Below are positions 14,871-24,836 of a DNA stretch of 26,934 nt, in pieces; the stretch's first letter is position 1; the number at the start of each line of letters is the position of its first letter. Position numbers and translations under genes: made by a program. Location: contig PWGH01000146.1 in NCBI GenBank assembly GCA_003555285.1, positions 1 through 26,934 of the forward strand, written 5' to 3'. The stretch is from Thioalkalivibrio sp. (GTDB lineage: Bacteria; Pseudomonadota; Gammaproteobacteria; Ectothiorhodospirales; Ectothiorhodospiraceae). The notes under the pieces are model-generated. The model had not been told where the DNA came from. It ran no database searches and was given only the letters and a program-made list of their open reading frames with translations.

Positions 14871-17188
14871 GCGGGGGTCCCCTGTGCTTCCACCAATGGT
14901 TGCGGTCCCGGGGCCTGTTGGCTCAACCGGACCAGTTCGTCTACATCCAGGATCAGGGCAACGCGGCCATCGCCCATGATGGTGGCTCCGGATACGCCTT
15001 CCACCTTGCGGTAATTGGTTTCCAGGCTCTTGATCACCACCTGATGCTGGGCCACCAATTCATCCACCAGCAACGCGGCACGACCCTCGTGGGTATCGAC
15101 GATGACGACGACCCCGTCCGTGGTAGCCACCCGCGGCCGGCCCTGGTGGAAGAGGTTCTGCAGAATCACCAGCGGCAGGTATTCGCCGCCCACCTGAAAC
15201 ACCTGGCCCTGACCGGCCACGCTCTTGAACTGCTCGCGTCGGGACTGAATGGATTCGCGGATGGCGGTCAGCGGCAGGATGAAGATCTCCTGACCCAGAC
15301 GCACCGACATGCCGTCCAGGATCGCCAGGGTCAGCGGCAGCCGGATGGTGATGCGCGTGCCCTGGCCGAGCGCCGAGTCGATCTCCACCCGGCCGTTCAT
15401 CTGTTCGATGTTCCGGCGCACGACGTCCATGCCCACACCGCGTCCGGAGATGTCGGTGACCTTGGCGGCAGTGGAGAAGCCGGCGGCGAAGATCAGCTGC
15501 CAGACTTCCTTGTCCGACGGATTGTCCGCCATCGGAACCCCGCGTTCGGCGGCCTTCGCCAACAGGCGCTTGCGGTCCAGGCCGGCCCCGTCGTCGCGGA
15601 CCTCGACGATGATGTTGCCGCCCTGGTGGCTGGCGCGCAGCGTGATCTCGCCGGTTTCCGGCTTGCCCGCGGCCAAGCGCACGGCAGGGGCCTCGATGCC
15701 GTGATCGATGCTGTTGCGCACCAGGTGATTCAGCGGATCCGCGAGCCGTTCGATCAGCCCCTTGTCGAGTTCGGTGTCCTCGCCGATCAGCGTCAGGGTC
15801 ACCTTCTTCTGCATCGTGTTCGCGGTATCGCGCACCACGCGGGGAAAGCGATTGAACACGAAGCTGATCGGCATCATGCGGATCGACATCACCGCCTGCT
15901 GCAGATCGCGCGAATTGCGCTCGAGGTTCGACAAGCCGCCGAAGATCTTTTCGTGCTCGACCGGATCCAGACCGGATCCCGATTCCGCCAACATCGCGTG
16001 GGTGATCACCAGCTCGCCGACCAGGTTGATCAGCTGATCGACCTTGTCCACACTGACGCGGATCGAGGTCTCGGCCGCGGCGGGGCGTCGGACCGCGGCG
16101 CTCTTCGACGCCTCGCCCGCACCGGACGCTGCAGCCGCACCGTCGGTCGTTGCGGTCGCGGTCGCGTTCAGGCCGGCTGGCAGACCCGGCGACGGGTCGA
16201 AGAGCCCGTAGCCCTGCTCGTCCTCCTGCTGATCCCGCGACGCCGTCGAGGCCACCCGCTCCATGCCGGGGCTGCCACCGAACAGGCCGTAGCCCGAATG
16301 CTCCTGATCCACCGCCTGCGTCGCCCCGGGCGCGTCGGCAAAGATGCCGAAGCCGGGGTCTTCCTCGATCGCCCGGTCGGCGCCCGGCGCGGAGTCGGCC
16401 GCCGTCGCCGCGTCTTCTGCGCTGACCGCGGTCATCTCGATCGCGCTGGCGTCGCAAACGAAGTCGAAGAGATCGAGCAGTTCCTCCCGCCCGGTATCGG
16501 TGCTCAGGCGCCAGATCACCGGCATCCCCGAGGCCTCGATCCCTCGCGTCAGGGAACCGCGTTCGGCCAAGGCCTCGGCCAGGGCATTCAGGCCGGCATT
16601 ACGGGTACTGCCCGCATCCGAGTCCGAATCCGCGAGCGGGGGCGTTTCGGTGTCGAACCCCGCCTGGGCCGGATCGAAGGCGATGCGCCAGACGGTCTGC
16701 CCGGCTGCCGCATCGAGCGCCGCCGCGTCTGTGGTCGCCCCCCCGGCCCCCTCAGCCGGTTCGCCCGTTCCACTCGACGGCTGACCTGCCGTTGGGGCTC
16801 GATCCTCCGACAGTGCCTGCAATCGGGCGCAGACCTGCCCGATGCGTTCGTCTTCGTATTCCCGCTCTTCCCGGTGGGCCGCGAGCTGCGCCCCGAGCAC
16901 GTCGCCGGCGTCCAGAAACGCGTCCACCATTTCGGCCGTCGGATGAAGTTCCTGTTTGCGCAACCGGTCGAGCAGGGTCTCCAGCACATGGGTGACCTTG
17001 GCCATATCCTGGAACCCGAAGGTTCCGGCACCGCCCTTGATCGAATGCGCGGCCCGAAAGATGGCGTTGAGCATCTCCAGATCGGGCTGATCGACGTCGA
17101 GTTCCAAGAGCAGGCTTTCCATCTCCCCCAGATGCTCGCCGGCCTCGTCGAAGAACACCTGGTAGAACTGACTCAGATCGATGGTCAT
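14867..17188 (-). CDS. cheA: Chemotaxis histidine kinase CheA
   Basis: A 773-residue CheA kinase. The P1 phosphotransfer domain (1-125) has the phosphorylated His at H48 in [15 protein letters not shown]2-like region covers about 165-255 (VWRIAFDP at 166-173). A long Ala/Gly/Asp-rich linker follows, containing three GFGIF/GYGLF motifs at 279, 299 and 326. The dimerisation helices start near 375, the ATPase domain has its N box at 489-498 ([10 protein letters not shown]), DDGAGLD at 532-538 and GRGVGMD at 582-588, and the CheW-like domain begins near 625. All catalytic elements are present. GAGAGAG lies before the ATG. The gene follows cheY and overlaps cheW. CheA phosphorylates CheY and CheB of this cluster. 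Confidence 0.97.
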   Translation of the reverse strand: MTIDLSQFYQVFFDEAGEHLGEMESLLLELDVDQPDLEMLNAIFRAAHSIKGGAGTFGFQDMAKVTHVLETLLDRLRKQELHPTAEMVDAFLDAGDVLGAQLAAHREEREYEDERIGQVCARLQALSEDRAPTAGQPSSGTGEPAEGAGGATTDAAALDAAAGQTVWRIAFDPAQAGFDTETPPLADSDSDAGSTRNAGLNALAEALAERGSLTRGIEASGMPVIWRLSTDTGREELLDLFDFVCDASAIEMTAVSAEDAATAADSAPGADRAIEEDPGFGIFADAPGATQAVDQEHSGYGLFGGSPGMERVASTASRDQQEDEQGYGLFDPSPGLPAGLNATATATTDGAAAASGAGEASKSAAVRRPAAAETSIRVSVDKVDQLINLVGELVITHAMLAESGSGLDPVEHEKIFGGLSNLERNSRDLQQAVMSIRMMPISFVFNRFPRVVRDTANTMQKKVTLTLIGEDTELDKGLIERLADPLNHLVRNSIDHGIEAPAVRLAAGKPETGEITLRASHQGGNIIVEVRDDGAGLDRKRLLAKAAERGVPMADNPSDKEVWQLIFAAGFSTAAKVTDISGRGVGMDVVRRNIEQMNGRVEIDSALGQGTRITIRLPLTLAILDGMSVRLGQEIFILPLTAIRESIQSRREQFKSVAGQGQVFQVGGEYLPLVILQNLFHQGRPRVATTDGVVVIVDTHEGRAALLVDELVAQHQVVIKSLETNYRKVEGVSGATIMGDGRVALILDVDELVRLSQQAPGPQPLVEAQGTPA

Positions 17189-17252
17189 TGCACTCTCTCT
17201 TGCACCGGGCGGCGCCTTCGCTCTGCCCCCCGCGGAATTTCCGAACAGCGGC

Positions 17253-17618
17253 TCAGCCGATGACCTTGCGGACCACCTCTAGCAACTTCTGCGGATCGAA
17301 GGGCTTGACCAACCAACCGGTGGCGCCGGCCGCCCGCCCCTGGGCCTTCATGGCTTCGCCGGACTCGGTCGTCAACATCAGGATGGGCACGTTCTTGTAT
17401 AGCGGCAGGCCGCGCAATTCCTTGATCAGGGTCAACCCGTCCATGCGCGGCATGTTCTGGTCCGTGAAGATCAGGTCGAAGCGCCCGCCCTTGGACTTGT
17501 CCAGTCCGTCCTGGCCGTCGACCGCCTCGCTGACGGTGTAGCCAGCGCCCTTGAGCGTAAACGTGACCATCTGACGGATGGATGCAGAATCATCCACCGT
17601 GAGAATCGACTTCCCCAT
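17253..17618 (-). CDS. cheY: Chemotaxis response regulator CheY
   Basis: A 121-residue single-domain receiver that carries the phosphoryl signal from CheA. The acidic pocket D9-D10, phosphoacceptor D53 (IFTDQNMPRMDG), T83 and K105 (LVKPFD) are all present. GGGGAG lies 6 nt before the ATG. It is first in the che operon, 64 nt before cheA, a position typical for F7-type clusters. Whether it acts on the flagellar motor or another output cannot be decided from sequence; no cheZ is present here to dephosphorylate it. The leader contains an inverted repeat, TCCGGCC (17674-17680) with GGCCGGA (17696-17702). A possible sigma-70 promoter, TTGAGT-N17-TATTTA on the minus strand around 17731-17759, is weak. 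Confidence 0.95.
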   Translation of the reverse strand: MGKSILTVDDSASIRQMVTFTLKGAGYTVSEAVDGQDGLDKSKGGRFDLIFTDQNMPRMDGLTLIKELRGLPLYKNVPILMLTTESGEAMKAQGRAAGATGWLVKPFDPQKLLEVVRKVIG

Positions 17619-17788
17619 CCGCTACTCCCCTGGAACCGTAAAAGGGTCAATGTTCGAATGCTGCGAACGAGGCTCCGGCCGAATCTTCCCCCTCCGGCCG
17701 GACCCCGCAAACCCAGCATACTGGATGCAGTAAATAAACACTATGATCGGCGGACTCAAACCCGAACAGATAAATCCTTAGATATATT

Positions 17789-20770
17789 TTAGTGACGCCC
17801 GCCAAATCGGCTCACCCGTTGGGCGGGTGGGCTGCACACCTGTATTGACGGCAACGAAAAGGGGCTTTGTTCGGCCAAGAACGCCATCACCTCGACGCTC
17901 GGCAGGGGCCGGCTGAAATAGTAGCCCTGGCCACCCTGGCAGCCCCGCTGGCACAGGAACGCCAACTGCTCCGACGTCTCCACGCCCTCGGCCATCACCT
18001 GAATCCCGAGGCTGCGGGCCAATTGAATCACCGCGTGCGCGATGGCGGCATCCTCCGGATTTTCGGTGATCTCACCGACGAAGGACTTGTCGATCTTGAG
18101 TTCGTCGAGCGGAAACCGGTTCAGATAACCGAGGCTGGAATACCCGGTGCCGAAATCGTCGACGGCCAGCTGAATCCCCTGGGCGTGCAGGCCGTTGAGC
18201 ACTTGAAAGGCGCCTTCCGGATCGTGCATCAACACCCCTTCGGTCAGTTCGAGCATCAGGCGCTCGGGCGCCAGATCGAATTGATCGAGCACGGCCTCGA
18301 TTTGCCCGGCCAGGCTGGCTTCGCGAAACTGGCGCGGCGACAGGTTGACCGCCATCCGCAGTGCGGGGCCACCAGCGACATCCCAGGCCTGCAACTGCCG
18401 GCAGGCCTCGATCAGCACCCATTCGCCGATCGGCACGATCAGCCCGGTTTCCTCGGCCCGCGGGATGAACTCCAGTGGCGAAACCATTTCACCGCCCCGC
18501 TGCCATCGCACCAACGCCTCGACGCCGATCACCTGCCCGGTCGCCAGATCGATTTGCGGCTGGTAGTGGAGCAGGAACTCCTGGCGCTCCAGGGCCTGGC
18601 GCAGCGCGTTGTCCAGATCGAGTTGCCGGTGCATGCGCTCGTTGATTTCGGCAATGAAAAATTGGAAATTGTCGCGCCCGGATTCCTTGGCGTGATACAT
18701 CGCGGCGTCGGCATGACGCAACAACACATCGGGTCGGTCATGATCCAGGGGGTAGAGCGCAATGCCCACCGACAGGCTCACGAACAACTCGCACCCCTCG
18801 ATGCAAAAGGGTTCGCGAAAGTGATTCATGATGGTTTGCGCCACCGTCGCCACGTGATCGACGTGTGCCACATTGGCCAACACCATGGTGAATTCGTCAC
18901 CGCCATGACGCCCCACGGTATCGCCCGGGCGCACACAACCCGACAAGCGCTGAGCGACTGCGGTCAGCAGCCGATCGCCGGCGTCGTGGCCCAGGGTGTC
19001 GTTGATGTTCTTGAAGCGGTCGAGATCGACGAACAGCACGGCCACCAGGCGTTTGTGGCGGTCGGCCTCCGCCATCGCCTGCACCAGGTGGTCAATCAAC
19101 GCGACGCGATTGGGCAGGCCGGTCAGGCTGTCGTGGTAGGCCAGGAAATTCAGCCGCGCCTCCTGGCGCCGGCGCTCGGTAATGTCCAGTACGATCGCCA
19201 CGAACACCGGCGTCTGTTCGGCTCCCGACCATTGCAGGCGAATCTCCACCGGATACCGCGAGCCTTCCTTGCGCCGATGTTCGCTTTCGAAGATCACGAT
19301 CTCCTGCTCCCCCAAGCGCAGCGGCGCCAGCAGGGCCTCGAAACGCACCGAATCGAACTCCGGATAAAGATCCACCGGCGTCAGGGCATCCAGTTCTTCG
19401 CGGCTGTAGCCGAGATTCTCCTGGGCCCCCGCGTTGACCTGAAGAAAACGCAGCGTGGTCGCGTCGAACACATAGATCTCGTTGGCGGAACGGTCGAGGA
19501 TCTCACCGAGCCGCGTCACCAGATCCCGGGTCTCGACAAAGGCGGTGACATCGCTTCCCGCGGAGACGAAATGCGTAATCGCACCGCGGTCATTGCGAAT
19601 GGGGGCGATGCTCATCGCCTCATGGAAGACCGAACCGTCCTTACGTCGGTTGAGGATCACGTCGCGAAAGGTCTCGCCCCGAAGCACCTGTTTCCACAGT
19701 TTTCGAAAGAACCGCGGATCGTGATGATCGGACTTCAGGATGCGCGGCGTCTTGCCCAGCACCTCCGCCTGCCTGAAGCCGGTCTGCTGCTCGAAGGCCG
19801 GGTTGACGAACTCGATCACCCCCGTCGCATCGGTAATGATCACCGCGTCGGCGGTCTGCTCGATCGCACCTGCCAACTGGCTCAGCCGTGCGCGGCCATG
19901 CCCTTCGCCGATCATCATCGCAAGGGCCTGCGCATAGGCCACCACCAATTGCTCGTCGGTCGCGCTAAAGGGCTTGCCATCCTCCCGGTCACACAGGTAC
20001 ACCCAACCGTAGGCCGCCTCGTGGAGCGTGATCGCTGCCGCGAGCAGGCTCTTCATCGGCGGATGATTGGGCGGAAACCCAACCGAGCGCGGGTGCCGGG
20101 CCATGTCGTCCACACGCAACGCCGCGCCGTGTTCCGACGCCACCTCGAGCAATCCCTTCCCGTGCGGCAAGGACCCGATCTGCGCCGCCAAGGCCGGGGA
20201 GATCCCGGTGTGGATGAAGTCCGAAAGCTCGCCATCCGGCCCGAGAATGCCGATGGCCCCGTATTTCGCGCCCAATAACCCCGTGAGCGCATTGATTCCG
20301 CGTTGCAGCAGCTCGGTCTCGACCCCGTGGCTCGAACTCAGCGCGAAGAGTTCCAGCACCGCGGCATGGGCGCGATCCGACGTCGCGCGCTTTCGCTGCT
20401 CCTCCCGCAGCAGGGTGCGCTGGAGACTGTCCCGGGTCACCGCACCCACGAACACCTCCCCCTCACACACCGCCACGGCATCGACCGGGTGCGCGTGCAT
20501 CACACTGCGTACCGTCTCCAGCGATGCACCGGGGGTGACCGCGGCCTGGGGCTGCTGGGGCAGCAAATCGGCAAAGATACGCCCGGGGTGGGCGTCGGCG
20601 GCCCGCAGGGGCACCAGCCCGCAAAAGCGCGTACCGTCCTCGTGCCCCCCCGCAAAAACCGCGTAGGCGGTCGTTCCGGCCATCACCTTTACGGGCGGGC
20701 GGACGTCATCGGTGACGCGCACCAGCCCTGGATCCAGTGCATCCCCGGCCTGCAGCGCAATCGCTATCAC
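17789..20770 (-). CDS. CBS-GAF-PAS-PAS-GGDEF-EAL c-di-GMP turnover protein
   Basis: A 993-residue soluble protein. Residues about 8-125 resemble a CBS pair, about 135-290 a GAF domain, about 300-415 and 425-540 two PAS domains, about 545-705 GGDEF and about 715-970 EAL. The cyclase signature is GGDEF at 623-627, with an RxxD inhibitory site RPGD (614-617) five residues before it. The phosphodiesterase signature EALVRW starts at 751, and the other catalytic stretches (AVNLSPRQF, LELTEG, DDFGTGYSS, LKIDKSF, AEGVE) are all there. Both activities may therefore be possible; which one dominates is not predictable. CBS often binds adenylates, and GAF and PAS often bind small ligands. The ATG overlaps the stop of the small upstream gene by 4 nt, indicating coupling. 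It lies 170 nt upstream of cheY on the same strand. Confidence 0.92.
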   Translation of the reverse strand: MIAIALQAGDALDPGLVRVTDDVRPPVKVMAGTTAYAVFAGGHEDGTRFCGLVPLRAADAHPGRIFADLLPQQPQAAVTPGASLETVRSVMHAHPVDAVAVCEGEVFVGAVTRDSLQRTLLREEQRKRATSDRAHAAVLELFALSSSHGVETELLQRGINALTGLLGAKYGAIGILGPDGELSDFIHTGISPALAAQIGSLPHGKGLLEVASEHGAALRVDDMARHPRSVGFPPNHPPMKSLLAAAITLHEAAYGWVYLCDREDGKPFSATDEQLVVAYAQALAMMIGEGHGRARLSQLAGAIEQTADAVIITDATGVIEFVNPAFEQQTGFRQAEVLGKTPRILKSDHHDPRFFRKLWKQVLRGETFRDVILNRRKDGSVFHEAMSIAPIRNDRGAITHFVSAGSDVTAFVETRDLVTRLGEILDRSANEIYVFDATTLRFLQVNAGAQENLGYSREELDALTPVDLYPEFDSVRFEALLAPLRLGEQEIVIFESEHRRKEGSRYPVEIRLQWSGAEQTPVFVAIVLDITERRRQEARLNFLAYHDSLTGLPNRVALIDHLVQAMAEADRHKRLVAVLFVDLDRFKNINDTLGHDAGDRLLTAVAQRLSGCVRPGDTVGRHGGDEFTMVLANVAHVDHVATVAQTIMNHFREPFCIEGCELFVSLSVGIALYPLDHDRPDVLLRHADAAMYHAKESGRDNFQFFIAEINERMHRQLDLDNALRQALERQEFLLHYQPQIDLATGQVIGVEALVRWQRGGEMVSPLEFIPRAEETGLIVPIGEWVLIEACRQLQAWDVAGGPALRMAVNLSPRQFREASLAGQIEAVLDQFDLAPERLMLELTEGVLMHDPEGAFQVLNGLHAQGIQLAVDDFGTGYSSLGYLNRFPLDELKIDKSFVGEITENPEDAAIAHAVIQLARSLGIQVMAEGVETSEQLAFLCQRGCQGGQGYYFSRPLPSVEVMAFLAEQSPFSLPSIQVCSPPAQRVSRFGGRH

Positions 20771-21120
20771 TGTCCTTCGACCCGAAGTTCGACGTCGAGA
20801 TCGAGGCGCAAGACCTCGTCGGCAGCCATCAGCGGCTTGATGTCGGCCAGGACAAACTGCAGAAGTCGATCCGCCGGAATACGCCGCAGCAGCGTCGCGC
20901 GGACCAACACATCACTGATCGTGTCGTCGTCGGTCTCCAGGTGCTCGAACACCGCCGGGCTCAGCAGTTCCAGGACCCGCCGGAAGGCTCGGCAGCCGAC
21001 CGGAGCGTCCCGGCCCAACACCAACGCATCATGCACGGGGGGGAGCGCGAATTCGCAAACGGTGGCGGTCACCCGATGGGCCGTGGTCGGCCGCGTTTTT
21101 TCCGTGTCCTTCGACTTCAT
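20767..21120 (-). CDS. Small unknown protein coupled to a GGDEF-EAL gene
   Basis: A 117-residue protein that I do not recognise. It begins MKSKDTEKTRP and has no membrane segment or signal peptide. The middle is helical (RAFRRVLELLSPAVFEHLE, about 46-64) and the acidic C-terminus looks like beta strands (VLRLDLDVELRVEG). TGGAG lies 6 nt before the ATG. The stop overlaps the start of the 993-residue GGDEF-EAL gene by 4 nt, so the two are almost certainly co-translated and may work together. Upstream, a short inverted repeat CCCTA-N7-TAGGG (21154-21170) sits in the 122-nt gap and might be regulatory. A binding partner or regulator of the large enzyme is the simplest guess. Confidence 0.75.
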   Translation of the reverse strand: MKSKDTEKTRPTTAHRVTATVCEFALPPVHDALVLGRDAPVGCRAFRRVLELLSPAVFEHLETDDDTISDVLVRATLLRRIPADRLLQFVLADIKPLMAADEVLRLDLDVELRVEGQ

Positions 21121-21242
21121 CCAGAACTCCAGGGTGCTTCAACACACGACATACCCTACAAGATATAGGGAAAGATACCCAAGTCAAGTTGCGGGAAACA
21201 CGCATTGTCATCGGGCAGGCCGTGCCATACCCAGCGCAAGTC

Positions 21243-24200
21243 TCAACGCCGGTCGACCCGCTGGCGGGCCTCGCCGCCTGGACCCGTCCAGCTCGCAAGG
21301 AAATCGTCCGCCGGCATCGGGTGCCCGAACAAATACCCCTGACCGATCTCGCAGCCCTCCTCGCGCAAAAAATCCGCCTGCTCCTCGCGCTCCACCCCCT
21401 CGGCGATCACCTCCAGGCCCAGGCTGCGGCCCAGACCAATGATCGCCCGAGCGATGGTTTCGTCGTCCCGGCTGCGGCCGATGTCCCGGACAAAGGCGTA
21501 GTCGATCTTGAGCCGGTTCAACGGCAGGCGCTGGAGATAGCCCAAAGACGAGTAGCCGGTCCCGAAATCGTCCACCGCCACCTCGACACCGAGCGCCCGC
21601 AAGTCGGTCAGCGCCAGGATCGCGCGCTCGGCCTGGCGCATGATCATCGACTCGGTGATCTCCAATTCCAGCTGGGTCGCCGGTAGGCCGGTATCCCGCA
21701 GTACGCGTTGCACCAGCCGGACCAGGCTGTCGGATTCGACCTGCTGTACCGACAGGTTCACCGCAATACGCGGCACATGGAGCCCCTCGGCCTCCCACAG
21801 CATCACCTGCCGGCAGGCCGCTTCCAGCACCCAGGCACCGATATCGCCGATGATCCCCATGTCCTCGGCAATGGGAATGAACAGGCCCGGGGAAACCGTA
21901 CCGAGTTCCGGATGATGCCACCGCAGCAGCACCTCGGCGCCGGTGAGTGCACCCGTTTCCAAATCGACCTGGGGCTGAAAATAAGGCTCGAATTGCTCGG
22001 CGCGCAAGGCGCCGCGCAGGGCGTTCTCGAGCGTCAGGCGCTCATCGGCCTCGGCCGCCATTTCCGGGCGATAGAACTGATAGCCGTTGCGGCCCTGGGC
22101 CTTGGCCTGGTACATGGCCAGATCGGCATGCTTGATCAAGGTCGCGGCATCGCGTGCATCCTGGGGATACACGCTGATGCCGATGCTCGCCGTAACGAAC
22201 AGCTCGTGCGTCTCGAACACGAAGGGGCGCAGAAACAATGCGCCAATCTTGCGCGCGATCTCCAGCAGCCGGTCGACCGACCCCTGGCCCTCCACCAGAA
22301 TCACGAATTCGTCGCCACCGATCCGGGCCAGGGTGTCGCTGACCCGGATCATGTGACTCAGCCGCTGTGCGACCAGGCGCAGCAGACCATCGCCCACCGC
22401 GTGCCCCAGGCTGTCGTTGATCTTCTTGAACCGGTCGAGATCGATGAACAAGACCCCCAAGGGCTGATTCCGTTGTGTCACCCGCTCCAGCGAACGATGC
22501 AGACGGTCCATCAGCAGGGCCCAGTTCGGCAACTGGGTCAGTCGGTCGTGGTGATCCATGAACGCCACCTGGGCCTCCGATTGTCGCAACACGGCGAGAT
22601 CTCGAAGCGCCACGATATGGTGCGTGGTCAGGCCCGCGTGGTCGCCCACATTGGCGACGGTCAACCAGAGGGGATAGTCCTCGCCGTTCTTGCGCCGATC
22701 CCACACCTCTCCTCCCCAGCGGCCGGTCTGCTGCAGGCTCTCCTGCATGCCGGCATAGACCCCGGGCCCATGGCGTTCCGGCTGCACCAGGTCCAACCGC
22801 CGGCCAATCATATCCACGCCGGCGTATCCGGTGATGTCGGTGAAGGCGGGATTGATCGTGACCACGCGGGTATCGGCATCAATGATGGCGAGCCCTTCCC
22901 CGGCGCTCTCGAAGGCCCGACTCGCCAGGCGCACGTTTTCGGAGGCCTCTGAAAGCTGCTCTTCGGTGCGGCGCAGCGCCGTGATATCCACCAGCACCGC
23001 CAGATGATCCTCGCCGATGACGGCCGCATGCACCTGAAATTGCCGGACCGTGCCATCCCGACACGTGATCCGAGCCTCCAGCGGCCGTACGTAGCCGGTC
23101 TCATTGGCCGCGCCCTTCAGGCGGTCCTGCCAGGTCTGCAGGAGGCGTGCACGCTCGTTGGGATCGGGATAGGCCAGTTGCCACCAATGGGCCGCATCGG
23201 GGAGGTCGTCCTTCGAGTACCCGAGTTTGCGCCGGAACACCCGGTTGATCATCGCGACTTGCTGGCCGGCGCCCTCGAACAGGATCATCGCCACCGGAGA
23301 ATGTTCGAACAGGCCACGCAACAGCAGGTTCTTTTGCAGGGCGGCCTCCGCCTCCCGGTGCAGGCTCAGATCGCGCAGGATCGCGAAGGCGCCCTCGAAG
23401 GCCCCATTGGCATCCCAAAGCGGTGTGGCCGAAACCAGTACCGACACGGCGTGGCCGTCGCTGCGGCATAACCGGACCTCGAAGGTCTCGCTCCGGCCCG
23501 CCCGGTGCTGATGCATGCGCTGCAGTTGCCCTTCGCGATCCTCGGGAAACAGAAAGTCGAGCCCCGAATGGCCGAGCACCGCCTCCCGCGAATGGCCCAG
23601 GATTTTCAGCAGGGCATCGTTGACATGGGTGACCCGCAGTTCGGCATCCAACGACCACACGCCTTCGTGCGTGGTTTCCACCATGCGTCGGTACCGCGCC
23701 TCGCTGTCGCGCAGGGCCGCCTCCATCGCCGTTCGGTGCGCCTCTTCGGCAAAATAGTCCAGCGCCCGCGACACATCGGCCGCCAGTTGCTGCAACAAGG
23801 ACTGCACGCCCTCGGAATCACCGTGGGAATCGCCGTGGGAATCGCCGGCCAGGATACTGAGCACGCCGATGCACTGGTCCTGGTGCTGCAACGCATAATG
23901 GGCCTCGCGACCCAAGCCCGATTCACCGGCCCCGGTCGTGACCGATGTTCCGCCCCCACGACGCGACCCTTCGCTCGCACCCTCGGCCGGCGCACCCATG
24001 GATCGGGTGATCGCAGCACCCGCGGCGAATTCGGCAAAGGCGGTGCCGGCAAAATTCGGTGCCTCCAGGCCGTGGTGGGCGGCCAATCGGGGGCGACCGG
24101 ATTCGGGATCCAACAGCGTGATCGCGCAGCCTTGAAACCCACCCACCGTGACGACGATTCGGGCGACGCTGGCCAACAGTTCCTGAGATGATCGGGCGCG

Positions 24201-24836
24201 CACGATGGCCTGGTTGGTCTGACTCAGCGTCGCATACAGCAGGGTGATATGGGCGGCCTGTGCCTCGGCCGTCTTGCGCGCGGTGATGTCCCGATTCACC
24301 CCGCGCCGCCCCTGATACCGACCATCGGCGTCATACACCGGGCAGCATTGGTGCTCGATCCAACGCTGATGTCCGTCCCGATGCCGCAACCGGAACTCGA
24401 GGGCGGCGTGATGCTCATGCCCGGTCGCGCAGGACTGATCGGCCTTTGCGGCGGGCCGGACCGTATCCCAGTGCGTCCGCCACTGGCGTACCTCCTCCGG
24501 ATGGAGCAGCCGCTCCATCAGCAGTGGGTCGGCGAGAAAAGCGGTGGCCGGGTACCCGCAGATGGCCTCGCACGCTGGCGCCACGAAACGGTACTGCTGA
24601 TCCGGCCCAACCCAGAAGTCCCAATCAGGCGAGAACTCCGACACGATGCGGTAGCGATCCTCACTGTCCCGCAGACGCTGTTTGCGATTTCTCAGCGTCT
24701 CTGAGATCCGCTGCCAGGCATCGTCGATGACCGCATGGCGCGATGCCACGTGCTCGGCCGCGTTCGAGACGACCTCTGGGGATGTCGAAGGGTCGGCCTT
24801 CAACATCCCTTTCGACGCTTTTCGTTCCTTGCCCAT
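21243..24836 (-). CDS. Multi-PAS/GAF GGDEF-EAL c-di-GMP turnover protein
   Basis: A large soluble protein of 1,197 residues. In order: a helical start, PAS (about 55-185), GAF-like (about 190-345), three PAS domains (about 360-480, 490-610, 620-745), GGDEF (about 755-920) and EAL (about 935-1180). GGDEF is exact at 840-844 and the RxxD site RVSD lies five residues before it. In the EAL domain the signature reads EVLLRW instead of EALLRW; the catalytic Glu is kept, as are AVNLS, LEITES, DDFGTGYSS, LKIDYAF and AEGVE, so activity remains plausible. The start is set at the ATG at 24836 (MGKERKASK) because GAGG lies 6 nt upstream; the frame extends to 24878 without such support. Around 23822-23845 a 12-bp tandem repeat gives a DSHG peptide repeat in the GAF region. 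Ligands of the sensor domains are unknown. Confidence 0.92.
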   Translation of the reverse strand: MGKERKASKGMLKADPSTSPEVVSNAAEHVASRHAVIDDAWQRISETLRNRKQRLRDSEDRYRIVSEFSPDWDFWVGPDQQYRFVAPACEAICGYPATAFLADPLLMERLLHPEEVRQWRTHWDTVRPAAKADQSCATGHEHHAALEFRLRHRDGHQRWIEHQCCPVYDADGRYQGRRGVNRDITARKTAEAQAAHITLLYATLSQTNQAIVRARSSQELLASVARIVVTVGGFQGCAITLLDPESGRPRLAAHHGLEAPNFAGTAFAEFAAGAAITRSMGAPAEGASEGSRRGGGTSVTTGAGESGLGREAHYALQHQDQCIGVLSILAGDSHGDSHGDSEGVQSLLQQLAADVSRALDYFAEEAHRTAMEAALRDSEARYRRMVETTHEGVWSLDAELRVTHVNDALLKILGHSREAVLGHSGLDFLFPEDREGQLQRMHQHRAGRSETFEVRLCRSDGHAVSVLVSATPLWDANGAFEGAFAILRDLSLHREAEAALQKNLLLRGLFEHSPVAMILFEGAGQQVAMINRVFRRKLGYSKDDLPDAAHWWQLAYPDPNERARLLQTWQDRLKGAANETGYVRPLEARITCRDGTVRQFQVHAAVIGEDHLAVLVDITALRRTEEQLSEASENVRLASRAFESAGEGLAIIDADTRVVTINPAFTDITGYAGVDMIGRRLDLVQPERHGPGVYAGMQESLQQTGRWGGEVWDRRKNGEDYPLWLTVANVGDHAGLTTHHIVALRDLAVLRQSEAQVAFMDHHDRLTQLPNWALLMDRLHRSLERVTQRNQPLGVLFIDLDRFKKINDSLGHAVGDGLLRLVAQRLSHMIRVSDTLARIGGDEFVILVEGQGSVDRLLEIARKIGALFLRPFVFETHELFVTASIGISVYPQDARDAATLIKHADLAMYQAKAQGRNGYQFYRPEMAAEADERLTLENALRGALRAEQFEPYFQPQVDLETGALTGAEVLLRWHHPELGTVSPGLFIPIAEDMGIIGDIGAWVLEAACRQVMLWEAEGLHVPRIAVNLSVQQVESDSLVRLVQRVLRDTGLPATQLELEITESMIMRQAERAILALTDLRALGVEVAVDDFGTGYSSLGYLQRLPLNRLKIDYAFVRDIGRSRDDETIARAIIGLGRSLGLEVIAEGVEREEQADFLREEGCEIGQGYLFGHPMPADDFLASWTGPGGEARQRVDRR

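Noticed and set aside
14900..17263. Long plus-strand frame opposite cheA
   Set aside because: It is an antisense shadow of cheA; the composition is typical of reverse-frame translation and no domain is visible.
17674..17702. Hairpin in the cheY leader as a terminator or riboswitch
   Set aside because: The arms are only seven bases, no T-run follows, and no known riboswitch consensus is visible.
17867..20278. Long plus-strand frame opposite the 993-residue GGDEF-EAL gene
   Set aside because: It is antisense to a fully conserved multi-domain protein and shows no recognisable features.
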